Assembly (NCBI GenBank): GCA_019187225.1
Contig: JABAQQ010000059.1
Coordinates: forward strand, 1-64,000
DNA: 64,000 bases
Reading direction: 5' to 3'
Origin: Saprospiraceae bacterium
Lineage (GTDB): Bacteria; Bacteroidota; Bacteroidia; Chitinophagales; Saprospiraceae
Made by a program: the position numbers and the translations under genes. Of the stretch, positions 1 to 8,927 are shown piece by piece (the stretch's first letter is position 1; every line of letters starts with the position of its first letter). The notes under the pieces were generated by a model. That model ran no database searches. It worked only from the letters and a program-made list of their open reading frames with translations, and had not been told where the DNA came from.

Positions 1-288
1 GTGCTTTGGCGCTCCAAACCGACCATAGCGGTAGCCGTGCCGCCGGAGGCGGTGTGCCGCGACGGCTGTGCGGACGTGCTGTTCACCTTCACGGGCACAC
101 CGCCGTTCGTATTTACGTGGCTGATCGAACAGGGCGGCCAGGTGCTGGTCGAGCGCACGGAAACAGCGACGGGCCACAGCCTGACGCTGACGGTTTGTCC
201 TTCGGATTTCGATGTGCCGGGCATGGGCGGGGCGATGGATTTCCGGGTGCATTTTTTGATCGATATGTTTTGCGGGTGCGGGGATTGA
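1..288 (+). CDS. Secreted PKD/Ig-like cassette protein, C-terminal fragment (cut by window edge)
   Basis: This is the last ~95 codons of a gene that begins before the window; the first GTG is an internal codon. The translation matches the C-terminal ends of the three complete paralogues ending at 3052, 5832 and 8827. It shares the CRDGCADVLFTFTGTPPF motif, the IEQGGQVL segment and the terminal FCGCGD before the stop. It is therefore the tail of a fourth copy of the tandem cassette. The protein ends without a recognisable T9SS sorting domain, as do its paralogues. Its function is unknown beyond a likely secreted or surface role. Confidence 0.85.
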   Translation: MLWRSKPTIAVAVPPEAVCRDGCADVLFTFTGTPPFVFTWLIEQGGQVLVERTETATGHSLTLTVCPSDFDVPGMGGAMDFRVHFLIDMFCGCGD

Positions 289-354
289 GGGAGAGGCACA
301 AATAAAATGTTATATTAAGTTTTATGAGCGAATGTATATTTTAACACAGGAGGC

Positions 355-386
355 TTGGATGGACTAAAGGTTTTGCTTTATTTTTG
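355..386 (+). promoter_or_regulatory. Promoter of cassette 1
   Basis: TTG at 355-357 and TATTTTTG at 379-386 are separated by 21 bases, which fits the Bacteroidota sigma-factor pattern (TTG, 19-21 bases, TAnnTTTG). The same boxes with the same 21-base spacer precede the other two lipoprotein genes. The leader from about 391 to 448 is also nearly identical in all three cassettes. Confidence 0.7.
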
Positions 387-448
387 TTTTGCCTTTATGC
401 CTGGGCAAATTCAAATCTTATCCGTTCACTTTTTACATCCCTCCGGTT

Positions 449-931
449 ATGAAAAAATTCAAATTTCTGTGGCTACCCCTTTTTGCCATCGTCGGCCTTG
501 CAGGTATTTACCTCCTCTCCTGCCAGCACGACGCCGACCAACTCACCCTGAAACCGCTGAGTGACACACCTGTGACGGAGCGAGCCTGCACCAGCGGCGA
601 CTATTGTGAGTTCACCGTGACCGCGACTACTGACGCCAACGTAGAGTTTTGTGGAGATATTGACCCTTCTACAGGTACTTGCAGTTACGGCTGTTTGCCA
701 AACACCGACTTTTCCCTCAGCGCATCACTTACGGCTGATATACCGTACACGATTTGTGTATTGAAGACTGGTTCTGTATGCATTCGGAACTCCCCGACGG
801 CGACGCAATCCATCAATGTGACGGTATATTTTGGCAGTAGCTCGTCATTGAATGTGATGCTCTCTCCCGGTCAAAGCCATTGTTTCCACTCTAATGGCCA
901 ATGCTCGGTAACAAGCGATGGTTGTATCTAA
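449..931 (+). CDS. Small Cys-rich lipoprotein of cassette 1
   Basis: A 160-residue protein. The ATG at 449 is chosen because the conserved paralogous N-terminus MKKFKFLWLPLF starts here and directly begins a signal peptide; in-frame codons further upstream are not needed. The signal ends in a lipobox-like YLLSC (Cys about residue 25), suggesting a lipoprotein. The mature part has regularly placed Cys residues and a short beta-rich domain, ending in SDGCI. It is a paralogue of the genes at 3217 and 6220. The cassette partner, a secreted PKD/Ig-like protein, starts 147 bases downstream. A surface-complex or anchoring role for the partner is an inference; no known family was recognised. Confidence 0.8.
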   Translation: MKKFKFLWLPLFAIVGLAGIYLLSCQHDADQLTLKPLSDTPVTERACTSGDYCEFTVTATTDANVEFCGDIDPSTGTCSYGCLPNTDFSLSASLTADIPYTICVLKTGSVCIRNSPTATQSINVTVYFGSSSSLNVMLSPGQSHCFHSNGQCSVTSDGCI

Positions 932-1078
932 AGATAGGGTATTCCAGCAACACCCACATGCTATTTTTATCTGAGCAGATTTCGGCAATCTGGATATTGG
1001 CGACAGTTGGGAATGCGTCTTCTTATATGGGAGGGCGCAGTTTTCGCTATTGGTATTGTTTTCAACTTTGCCCAGTTT

Positions 1079-3052
1079 ATGAATATTCATGCATTCTGGT
1101 GTATATTTTTGCTTTTTATGGCTCAGGATGTGCTCACGGCGCAATGCCCACCGCTGGAACCGATGGAGGGGCCACTTGAACCTCAAATATGTTTTAATGT
1201 CCCATTTACGACCTACGTGATACCCAATTCCGCCTCGGCCAATTTGGTGTGGAACCTGTTCCCTCTACCACCTGACATCGGCGAATTTGTTGGGCCTTCA
1301 ACCGGCGAGAGTGTCAACATCGGTTGGAACGCTCCCGGCACAGTTCAACTCTGTGCTACGCCCACAAATCCATGTTATGACCCCACACCCGTTTGCATTG
1401 ACATCGTTGTGCAGCCGCCGCCGTATGTAGACGATCCTGACCATATTACCGTATGTCCCGGCGAACAGGTAACCCATCATTTCACGGGTACAGGTGACTA
1501 TTATACCTGGCAATGTAATAACCCAATGATCGGGTGTCCACCCTCAGGCAGTGGCGACCTTGATTTCATCGCCACCAACCCAGGCAGTACTCCGCTTTTC
1601 GGGGGGATAACCGCACAATCTTTTCAAGGCGATTGTCAGGGGGCAGGGGCCGGATGGGGCATTACCGTCTTGCCCGTGCCTTTTGTGAACCCACTCGCCG
1701 ACGTCAAAGTGTGCGGGGGCTCTCTGGTATCGGTTAACTTAAGCGGTACGCCTTCCACTGGTTTTACTTGGGAGAACGACAACTCCGCTATCGGTTTACC
1801 TGCCGCAGGCACAGGTAACATCAACTACGTCAGCCCGAAGGTTCAGCAGCCTCAAACCGCCACCATCACCGTCACACCACAGTACACGAACAACGGCGTC
1901 ACCTGCCCCGGCGAGCCGGTCACTTTCCAGATCACCCTCGATGGCGCGGTCGTGAACCCTCCGCCCAACATCACCGTCTGCCCCGGAGACCCCGTCAGCG
2001 TCGCTTTCACTGGCAACGGCGATTCCTACACCTGGACAAACTCGAACCCCGCCATCGGCCTCGGCGCCAGCGGTACGGGCGACATCAACTTTAGCGCCGA
2101 AGGCAGCGCCCTGCAACAGACGGTCACCGTTACCGTCACGCCCCAGCCCTGCCCTTTTGCTTCGCAAACTTTCAACATCACCGTTCTGCCCGCCGCTTTT
2201 GTCAACCAGCCTGCCGACGTCACCGTTTGCGGCGGCCAAATGGTCACGGTCGCCCTGACGGGCAGCACCGGCACTACTTTCAACTGGACGAACTCCAACC
2301 CGTCCATCGGGCTGGCTGCCATCGGCAGCGGGCCGTTCATCGTTTTCACCGCCGCCAACGTGCAGAGCGACCAAACGGCCACTGTCACCGTCACACCCGT
2401 CAAGGGTGGCTGCGCGGGTGAACCGGTGACTTTCCAGATCACGGTAGAAAGATGTTGTGCCACGAGCGCGGGCGATCTGGACACGAGCGCCATCGCCGTC
2501 TGTGGCCCCAAGACCGTCCAGGTCATTCATTTGGGAAATGAAAACCTCGAGCCGAACGACACCATCCGGTTCATTCTTTATTCCGACCCCGCCGATCCTT
2601 TGGGAAGCATCGTGCAATACTCCGATACGCTCTACTTTCCTTTTTTACAGGGAGTTATGCACTTCGACAGCGTTTACTACGCGGCTGCCATCGCCGGGCC
2701 GCAGATGGCGAATGATAGTATTGATGCGAGCGCCGGATGCTTTTCATTAGTGAAAGGGCCGAAATTGTTGTGGCGCTCTATCCCGACCATCACGGTGGGT
2801 TCGCCGCCGGATTCGGTATGCCGCGACGGCTGTGCGGATGTGCTGTTCACGTTCACAGGCACGCCGCCGTTCGAGTTCACGTGGCTCGTTGTGCAAAGCA
2901 GCCAAATTCTTTTTTCGAAAGACGAGATTTCCACTGATTATCAAATGGTTGTAACCCTCTGTACCGCCGATTTCGCCCTGCTTCCCACGGGTGAGTATTT
3001 GAATTTTCAGGTCAATTTTTTCCAGGATAATTATTGCTCCTGCGGGGATTGA
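1079..3052 (+). CDS. Secreted multi-domain PKD/Ig-like protein of cassette 1
   Basis: A 657-residue protein. The ATG at 1079 is preferred over the longer frame from 1007 because MNIHAFWCIFLLF begins a clean signal peptide and aligns with the paralogues (MNIRIQACVFLFF). After the signal come about five beta-sandwich-like modules. Several open with a TVCPG or VCGG motif and carry a TWTN or NWTNSNP core, typical of Bacteroidota PKD-like repeats. A conserved ~190-residue C-terminal part follows, with CCATSAGDLDT and CRDGCADVLF motifs, ending in CSCGD. No T9SS sorting domain is seen. A likely role is surface adhesion or filament formation, inferred from the architecture. The first third differs from cassettes 2 and 3, while the C-terminal two thirds are nearly identical at DNA level. 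Confidence 0.8.
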   Translation: MNIHAFWCIFLLFMAQDVLTAQCPPLEPMEGPLEPQICFNVPFTTYVIPNSASANLVWNLFPLPPDIGEFVGPSTGESVNIGWNAPGTVQLCATPTNPCYDPTPVCIDIVVQPPPYVDDPDHITVCPGEQVTHHFTGTGDYYTWQCNNPMIGCPPSGSGDLDFIATNPGSTPLFGGITAQSFQGDCQGAGAGWGITVLPVPFVNPLADVKVCGGSLVSVNLSGTPSTGFTWENDNSAIGLPAAGTGNINYVSPKVQQPQTATITVTPQYTNNGVTCPGEPVTFQITLDGAVVNPPPNITVCPGDPVSVAFTGNGDSYTWTNSNPAIGLGASGTGDINFSAEGSALQQTVTVTVTPQPCPFASQTFNITVLPAAFVNQPADVTVCGGQMVTVALTGSTGTTFNWTNSNPSIGLAAIGSGPFIVFTAANVQSDQTATVTVTPVKGGCAGEPVTFQITVERCCATSAGDLDTSAIAVCGPKTVQVIHLGNENLEPNDTIRFILYSDPADPLGSIVQYSDTLYFPFLQGVMHFDSVYYAAAIAGPQMANDSIDASAGCFSLVKGPKLLWRSIPTITVGSPPDSVCRDGCADVLFTFTGTPPFEFTWLVVQSSQILFSKDEISTDYQMVVTLCTADFALLPTGEYLNFQVNFFQDNYCSCGD

Positions 3053-3122
3053 GAGAATTGGCTTCTCCAATAAATTGTTTGGATTTCGTCTTCAAGACGA
3101 ACGTATATTTTAATGTCGTGGA

Positions 3123-3155
3123 TTTGGACAGATTGAAAGTTTTGATTTATTTTTG
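3123..3155 (+). promoter_or_regulatory. Promoter of cassette 2
   Basis: TTTG at 3123-3126 and TATTTTTG at 3148-3155 have a 21-base spacer, identical to cassettes 1 and 3 although the surrounding bases have diverged. That conservation of boxes and spacing supports function. Confidence 0.7.
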
Positions 3156-3216
3156 TTTCGCCATTGCGACAAACAAATTCAAATCTTATCCGTTCACTTT
3201 TTACATCCCTCCGGTT

Positions 3217-3702
3217 ATGAAAAAATTCAAATTTCTGTGGCTACCCCTTTTTGCCATCGTCGGCCTTGCAGGTATTTACCTCCTCTCCTGCCGGCACGAC
3301 GCCGACCAACTCACCCTGAAACCGCTGAGTGACGTACCTGTAGGCGAGCGTGCCTGCCTCGACGACTCCGGCTGCTCGTTCGTTATAACCGCAACCACCA
3401 ATTGTTCCGTAGAACTATGTGGTGACATTATCAACTACACAGGCACTTGCAGCAATGGCTGCGGCACTAACGGCAACGACCATTTTCTCAGCGTATCACT
3501 TACAGCCAACACGCCTTACACATTTTGTGTACTTCAGGTCGGTTCCGTGTGTGTGCGTAACCCCTCGACGGGGACACATACTATCAATGTAGATGTGCAG
3601 GTTGCTGGCACCGCCCCCATCAATGTGAATATACCTGTGGGCGAAAGCCATTGTTTCAATGCTGCCCAAAACTGTAGCGCAACAAACGACGGCTGCCAGT
3701 AA
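3217..3702 (+). CDS. Small Cys-rich lipoprotein of cassette 2
   Basis: A 161-residue paralogue of the proteins at 449 and 6220. The start at 3217 matches the shared N-terminus. A signal peptide with YLLSC lipobox-like cleavage site is followed by a mature domain with conserved Cys pairs (CLDDSGCSF, ELCGDI, CSNGCG) and a C-terminus near CSATNDGCQ. It is closer to the cassette 3 copy than to the cassette 1 copy. It lies under its own conserved promoter, with the PKD/Ig-like partner 129 bases downstream across a stem-loop. Function unknown; a surface lipoprotein working with its neighbour is inferred. Confidence 0.8.
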   Translation: MKKFKFLWLPLFAIVGLAGIYLLSCRHDADQLTLKPLSDVPVGERACLDDSGCSFVITATTNCSVELCGDIINYTGTCSNGCGTNGNDHFLSVSLTANTPYTFCVLQVGSVCVRNPSTGTHTINVDVQVAGTAPINVNIPVGESHCFNAAQNCSATNDGCQ

Positions 3703-3739
3703 CAGCGATTTTATGATTATGCCGATTCGCTGTTTTTTT
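3701..3739 (+). terminator. Stem-loop with T-tract between the two genes of cassette 2
   Basis: AACAGCGA (3701-3708) pairs perfectly with TCGCTGTT (3727-3734) and is followed by five more T. It begins inside the lipoprotein stop codon. It could terminate or attenuate transcription before the downstream gene. The equivalent spots in cassettes 1 and 3 have only weak dyads. Confidence 0.5.
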
Positions 3740-3831
3740 CTGAACGGCTTTCGGCTATTTTGACATCGACGATATTAGTAGCCATGCTTCCGGGCAGGGC
3801 TGCCAATGTCATTTTCAAGGTAGTTCGGCCT

Positions 3832-5832
3832 ATGAACATTCGCATACAAGCCTGCGTATTTTTGTTCTTCATTGTACGGGCCATGCTCCTAGCCCAATGC
3901 CCGCCCTTGGGGCCGATAGTAGGTCCTGCTCAACTTTGTGGCAATTTCCCCATGATATATTCCATCCCCAATTCTGCTGATGCCGACCTTGTGTGGACCA
4001 TCACGGTTGACCCTTTTCCTAACTCGGTTCAATTTTTCGGCCCATTTACAGGTGAAACTGTCCAGTTGCAGTGGTGGGGCCCTGCCGGATGGGCGAACGT
4101 GATACAATTGTGTGCCACGGCGACCAACCCCTGCTACGACCCCACCCCTATCTGCTTCGACATCATTCAGCCGCCGCATTTTGAACCTTATGACCCTGAT
4201 GGTGGGCAGCTTCACCAAATAGTTTGCGAAGAAGATGAAGTAATTTACGAGTGGCAAGGCCCGGTCGGCCAGACCTATTCTTGGATTTCCTATGCACACG
4301 GCATGGCCATCGGCGCCCCTCAACAGGGCAACGGGACGCTCAGTTTCATAGCCCAGAACCCCACCGATATGCCGCTTTTCGGGGGAGGGCAGGTTACCGC
4401 ATGGATGGGCAATTGTAGAGGTACCGGCCCTGCGTGGTCTGTCACCGTGAACCCCAAGCCCTCGATGAACCAGCCCCCCAATGTCACGGTCTGCGGCGGC
4501 GCACCCGTGTCGGTGACTTTCAGCGGCTCGCCCAACGCCACCTTCACCTGGACGAACGACAATCCCGCCATCGGCCTGCCTGCCAGCGGAACGGGCAACA
4601 TCAACTATGTCAGCCCCAAAGTGCCGCAACAACAAGTCGGCAACATCACCGTCACGCCCCAGTACTCGGGCGGCGGCGTCAGTTGCCCCGGCGAGCCGGT
4701 CACTTTTAGCATCACCCTCGACGGCACGGTAGTAGACGACCCTTCCGACATCACGGTCTGCCCCGGCGCGCCCGTCAGCGTCGCTTTCGCCGGCAACGGC
4801 GATTCCTACTTCTGGACGAACTCCAACCCCGCCATCGGCCTCGGCGTCTCCGGCACGGGCGACATCAACTTTAGCGCCGAAGGCAGTGCTTTGCAGCAGA
4901 CGGCCACCATTACCGTCACGCCCCAGCCCTGCCCATTTGCTTCGCAGTCCTTCAACATCACGGTGCTGCCCGCCGCTTTCGTCAACCAGCCCGCCGATGT
5001 CGTCGTTTGCGGCGGCAAACTCGTCACAGTCGCCCTGACGGGCAGTACCGGCACCACTTTCAACTGGACGAACTCCAACCCGGCCATCGGGCTGGCAGCC
5101 TCCGGCAGCGGGCCGTTCATTGTTTTCACCGCCGCCAACGTGCAGAGCGACCAGACGGCCACCGTCACCGTCACGCCCGTTAAGGGCGGCTGTGTAGGTG
5201 AGCCGGTGACTTTTCAGATCATAGTGGAAAGGTGTTGCACCACCAGCGCGGGCGATTTGGATACGAGCGCCATCGCCGTTTGCGGCCCCAAGACCGTCCA
5301 GATCATTCATTTGGGAAATGAAAACCTCGAGCCGAACGACACCATCCGGTTCATCCTTTATTCGAATCTCGCCGACCCGATGGGCAGCATCGTGCAATAC
5401 TCCGATACGCTCCAATTCCCTTTTTTACAGGGAGTTATGCACTTCGACAGCGTTTATTACGCGGCCGCCATCGCCGGGCCGCAGATGGCGAACGACTCGA
5501 TAGATGCGAGCTCCGGGTGTTTTTCACTGATGAAAGGGCCGGAGTTGTTGTGGCGTTCCATCCCGACCATCACGGTGGGTTCGCCGCCGGATTCGGTATG
5601 CCGCGACGGCTGTGCGGATGTGCTGTTCACGTTCACCGGTACGCCGCCGTTCGGGTTTACGTGGCTGATCGAACAGGGTGGTCAGGTGCTGATCGAGCGC
5701 ACGGAAACGGCGACGGGCTACAGCCTGACGCTGACGGTATGTCCATCGGATTTCGATGTGCCTGCCACGGGCGGGGCGATGAATTTCCGGGTGAACTTTT
5801 TGATGGATATGTTTTGCGGGTGCGGGGATTGA
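3832..5832 (+). CDS. Secreted multi-domain PKD/Ig-like protein of cassette 2
   Basis: A 666-residue paralogue of the proteins ending at 3052 and 8827. The ATG at 3832 begins the signal peptide MNIRIQACVFLFF, ending near LLAQ. The order of parts is as in the paralogues: an N-terminal module starting CPPLGPIVGP, several PKD/Ig-like modules (VTVCGGAPVSVTF, ITVCPGAPVSVAF, VVVCGGKLVTVAL), then the conserved C-terminal ~190 residues ending FCGCGD. Cassettes 2 and 3 are similar along their whole length. No sorting domain or catalytic motif is visible. Surface adhesin or matrix protein is the best inference. Confidence 0.8.
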   Translation: MNIRIQACVFLFFIVRAMLLAQCPPLGPIVGPAQLCGNFPMIYSIPNSADADLVWTITVDPFPNSVQFFGPFTGETVQLQWWGPAGWANVIQLCATATNPCYDPTPICFDIIQPPHFEPYDPDGGQLHQIVCEEDEVIYEWQGPVGQTYSWISYAHGMAIGAPQQGNGTLSFIAQNPTDMPLFGGGQVTAWMGNCRGTGPAWSVTVNPKPSMNQPPNVTVCGGAPVSVTFSGSPNATFTWTNDNPAIGLPASGTGNINYVSPKVPQQQVGNITVTPQYSGGGVSCPGEPVTFSITLDGTVVDDPSDITVCPGAPVSVAFAGNGDSYFWTNSNPAIGLGVSGTGDINFSAEGSALQQTATITVTPQPCPFASQSFNITVLPAAFVNQPADVVVCGGKLVTVALTGSTGTTFNWTNSNPAIGLAASGSGPFIVFTAANVQSDQTATVTVTPVKGGCVGEPVTFQIIVERCCTTSAGDLDTSAIAVCGPKTVQIIHLGNENLEPNDTIRFILYSNLADPMGSIVQYSDTLQFPFLQGVMHFDSVYYAAAIAGPQMANDSIDASSGCFSLMKGPELLWRSIPTITVGSPPDSVCRDGCADVLFTFTGTPPFGFTWLIEQGGQVLIERTETATGYSLTLTVCPSDFDVPATGGAMNFRVNFLMDMFCGCGD

Positions 5833-5836
5833 AGGG

Positions 5837-6047
5837 GGGCAAACGCATCAAAATTTTTAAACAAAATTGCCAAAACGCCAAATTTTATTGATTTACGAAT
5901 ACCGATTACATGATTTATGATTGTTGATGTAAATGTTTGATGTGCGAATTTCGATGTCACGCTCGGGTACATCAACAATCGGTAATCATATAATCGGCAT
6001 TCGGCAATCAAAATATCCGTGATGCTGAATTTTGATGCGTTTGCCCT
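5837..6047. repeat. Nested-palindrome MITE-like element inserted between cassettes 2 and 3
   Basis: The outer arms 5837-5856 and 6028-6047 are inverted copies (19 of 20 match; GGGCAAACGCATCAAAATT). Inside lie longer inner arms, about 5884-5932 and 5969-6014, roughly 80% complementary. The element is bracketed by a direct repeat GGGATTGA (5825-5832 and 6049-6056, extendable to 10 bases with one mismatch). The same junction downstream of the partial copy at the window start (about 283-305) lacks the insert, so it is an apparent empty site. No transposase is encoded. With the promoter region it accounts for the 387-base gap from 5833 to 6219. Confidence 0.7.
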
Positions 6048-6125
6048 GGGATTGAGGTGGGGGCTTGCACAAATAAAATGTTATATTAAGTTTTGAGAGC
6101 GAATGCATTTTTTAATATAGGAAGC

Positions 6126-6157
6126 TTGAAGGGACTAAAGGTTTTGCTTTATTTTTG
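6126..6157 (+). promoter_or_regulatory. Promoter of cassette 3
   Basis: TTG at 6126-6128 and TATTTTTG at 6150-6157 with a 21-base spacer. The flanking region from about 6070 to the start codon at 6220 is nearly identical to that of cassette 1. Confidence 0.7.
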
Positions 6158-6219
6158 TTTTGCCTTTATACTTGGGCAAATTCAAATCTTATCCGTTCAT
6201 TTTTTACATCCCTCCGGTT

Positions 6220-6705
6220 ATGAAAAAATTTAAATTTCTGTGGCTACCCCTTTTTGCCATCGTTGGCCTTGCAGGCATTTACTTCCTCTCCTGCCAGCGC
6301 GATGCTGAACAACCCCAAGTAAAACCCCTGAGCGATAAGCCTGTGGGCGAGCGAGCCTGCCTCGACGACGGCGGCTGTTCGTTCGTTATAACCGCAGCCA
6401 CCAATTGCACCGTAGAGCTATGTGGCGACATTCTCAACTACACAGGCACTTGCAGCAATGGCTGCAACACTAAGGGCAACGATCATTTTCTCAGCGTAGC
6501 CCTTACGGCCAATACACCCTACACATTTTGCGTATACGACGATGGTTCTGTGTGTGTCCGTAACCCCTCAACGGCGACACAAGACATCGATGTGGCGGTA
6601 CAGGTTGCAGGCACCACCGCTATCAATGTGACGATACCTGTGGGTCAAAGCCAATGTTTCCATTCCGATGACCAATGCTCGGCAACATTCAGTGGCTGCT
6701 TTTAA
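6220..6705 (+). CDS. Small Cys-rich lipoprotein of cassette 3
   Basis: A 161-residue paralogue of the proteins at 449 and 3217. The start at 6220 matches the common N-terminus MKKFKFLWLPLF. The signal ends at YFLSC; the mature domain keeps the Cys pattern CLDDGGCSF, ELCGDI and CSNGCN and ends CSATFSGCF. Its PKD/Ig-like partner starts 130 bases further on. No known family was recognised. Gene order and repeated co-duplication suggest the two proteins work together. Confidence 0.8.
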   Translation: MKKFKFLWLPLFAIVGLAGIYFLSCQRDAEQPQVKPLSDKPVGERACLDDGGCSFVITAATNCTVELCGDILNYTGTCSNGCNTKGNDHFLSVALTANTPYTFCVYDDGSVCVRNPSTATQDIDVAVQVAGTTAINVTIPVGQSQCFHSDDQCSATFSGCF

Positions 6706-6835
6706 AGGCGGTTTTGCGGCAGCGCCGGTTCGCTGTCTCTCTTTGAGCGGCGTTCGGCTATTTTGACATTGACGATATTGGTAGCCATGCCTCCAGGCAC
6801 GGCTGCCAATGTCATTTTCAACGTAGTTCGACCTT

Positions 6836-8827
6836 ATGAACATTCGCATACAGGCCTGCGTATTTTTGTTCTTTGTCCCCGGGGCCATACTGCTGGCCCA
6901 ATGCCCACCTTTGGGACCAATAGTGGGGCCGCCTCAACTTTGCAGCGCCGCGCCCAATCCCAATGTATATTCCATCCCCAATTCCGCCGATGCCAACCTT
7001 GTGTGGACCATCACGGTTGACCCTGACCCCAACTCGGTTCAATTTGTCGGCCCACCAGTGGGTGAGGTTGTGGTGTTACAATGGTGGGGGCCTGTCGCAT
7101 GGGCGACGGTGATACATTTGTGCGCCACGCCGACCAACCCCTGTTACGACCCCACTCCCATTTGTCTGGACATCATCCCTCCGCCGCATTTGGACCCTGT
7201 CCCAGTCCCCTTTACAGTTTGCGAAGGGGATGAGGTGGTTTTCGAGTGGCAAGGCCCTCAAGGGCAGAACTATACTTGGTGGTCTCTTCCCCACGGCATA
7301 GCCATCGGCGCCCCTCAGCAGGGCAGCGGCGATCTCATTTTTACTGCTCAAAACCCCACAGATATGCCGCTTTTTGGCGGCGGGCATGTCACCTCATGGG
7401 TGGGCAGCTGCAGAGGTATTTCGATTCCATGGTCTCTTTACGTGAACCCCAAGCCTGAGATGAACCAGCCTGCCGACGTATCAGTCTGCGGCGGTGCCCC
7501 AGTATCGGTGACTTTCAGTGGTTCGCCTAATGCCACCTTCACCTGGACGAACGACAATCCCGCCATCGGTTTACCTGCCGCAGGCACAGGCCACATCAAC
7601 TACGTCAGCCCCAAAGTGCCGCAGCCCGAAGTGGGCACCATCACCGTCACGCCACAGTACACGAACAACGGCGTCACCTGTTCCGGCGAGCCGGTCACTT
7701 TCCAGATCACCCTCGATGGCGCGGTAGTAGAAGACCCGCCCGACATCACCGTTTGCCCCGGCGCGCCCGTCAGCGTCGCTTTCGCCGGCAATGGCGACTC
7801 TTACTCGTGGACGAACTCGAACCCCGCTATCGGCCTCGGCGCCAGCGGCACGGGCGACATCAACTTTAGCGCCGAAGGCAGCGCCTTGCAACAGACGGCC
7901 ACCATTACCGTCACGCCTCAGCCCTGCCCTTTTGCCTCGCAAACTTTCAACATCACGGTGCTGCCCGCCGCTTTCGTCAATCAGCCCGCCGATGTCGTCG
8001 TTTGCAGCGGCAAACTCGTCACAGTCGCCCTCACGGGCAGCCTCTCCACGACCTTCAACTGGACGAACTCCAACCCCGCCATCGGTCTGCCTGCTTCGGG
8101 CAGCGGACCGTTCATCAATTTCAGCGCCGCCAATGTGCAGAGCGACCAAACGGCCACTGTCACCGTCACCCCTGTCAAGGACGGCTGCACGGGCCAGCCC
8201 GTGACTTTCCAGATCACGGTGGAAAGGTGTTGCGCCACGAGCGCAGGCGATTTGGATACGAATTTCATCGCGGTTTGCGGGCCAAAGACCGTCCAGGTCA
8301 TTCATTTGGGAAATGAAAACCTCGAGCCGAACGACACCATCCGGTTTATCCTTTATTCCAACCCCGCCGACCCGATGGGAAGTATCGTGCAATACTCCGA
8401 TACGCTCTATTTTCCTTTTCTTCAGGGAGTTATGCACTTCGACAGCGTTTACTACGCGGCTGCCATCGTCGGGCCGCAGATGGCGAATGACAGTATCGAT
8501 GCGAGCGCCGGGTGTTTTTCACTGATGAAAGGGCCAGAGTTGTTGTGGCGCTCCATCCCAACCATCACAGTGGGTTCGCCGCCGGATTCGGTATGTCGCG
8601 ACGGCTGCGCGGATGTGTTGTTCACCTTCACCGGCACGCCGCCGTTCGGGTTTACGTGGCTGATCGAGCAGGGCGGTCAGGTGCTGATCGAGCGCACGGA
8701 AACGGCAACCGGTTACAGCCTGACGTTGACGGTTTGTCCATCGGATTTCGATGTGCCGGGCATGGACGGGGCGATGAATTTCCGGGTCAATTTTTTGATG
8801 GATATGTTTTGCGGGTGCGGGGAGTGA
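6836..8827 (+). CDS. Secreted multi-domain PKD/Ig-like protein of cassette 3
   Basis: A 663-residue protein that starts at 6836 with the signal peptide MNIRIQACVFLFF ending near LLAQ. It has the same modules as the cassette 2 protein: an N-terminal CPPLGPIVGP domain, about four PKD/Ig-like modules, and the C-terminal part with CCATSAGDLDT and CRDGCADVLF, ending FCGCGE. Long stretches are almost identical in DNA to cassettes 1 and 2, so the array is prone to recombination or gene conversion. It is the last cassette before the unrelated C1 peptidase. Function is inferred as surface or adhesin-like only. Confidence 0.8.
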   Translation: MNIRIQACVFLFFVPGAILLAQCPPLGPIVGPPQLCSAAPNPNVYSIPNSADANLVWTITVDPDPNSVQFVGPPVGEVVVLQWWGPVAWATVIHLCATPTNPCYDPTPICLDIIPPPHLDPVPVPFTVCEGDEVVFEWQGPQGQNYTWWSLPHGIAIGAPQQGSGDLIFTAQNPTDMPLFGGGHVTSWVGSCRGISIPWSLYVNPKPEMNQPADVSVCGGAPVSVTFSGSPNATFTWTNDNPAIGLPAAGTGHINYVSPKVPQPEVGTITVTPQYTNNGVTCSGEPVTFQITLDGAVVEDPPDITVCPGAPVSVAFAGNGDSYSWTNSNPAIGLGASGTGDINFSAEGSALQQTATITVTPQPCPFASQTFNITVLPAAFVNQPADVVVCSGKLVTVALTGSLSTTFNWTNSNPAIGLPASGSGPFINFSAANVQSDQTATVTVTPVKDGCTGQPVTFQITVERCCATSAGDLDTNFIAVCGPKTVQVIHLGNENLEPNDTIRFILYSNPADPMGSIVQYSDTLYFPFLQGVMHFDSVYYAAAIVGPQMANDSIDASAGCFSLMKGPELLWRSIPTITVGSPPDSVCRDGCADVLFTFTGTPPFGFTWLIEQGGQVLIERTETATGYSLTLTVCPSDFDVPGMDGAMNFRVNFLMDMFCGCGE

Positions 8828-8927
8828 GGGAGATAAACGCGGCTCGTGCGGCGCCCTCCGCTGTTTTTGATTACCTCCCGTTTGCAAAAAACCTCGTACT
8901 TTGCGCCCCTGATTTCAGCGTACGGTA

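Noticed and set aside
3889..5415. 508-residue minus-strand open frame opposite the cassette 2 protein
   Set aside because: Same shadow appears opposite all three paralogues and reads as Arg/Gly/Asp-rich low complexity.
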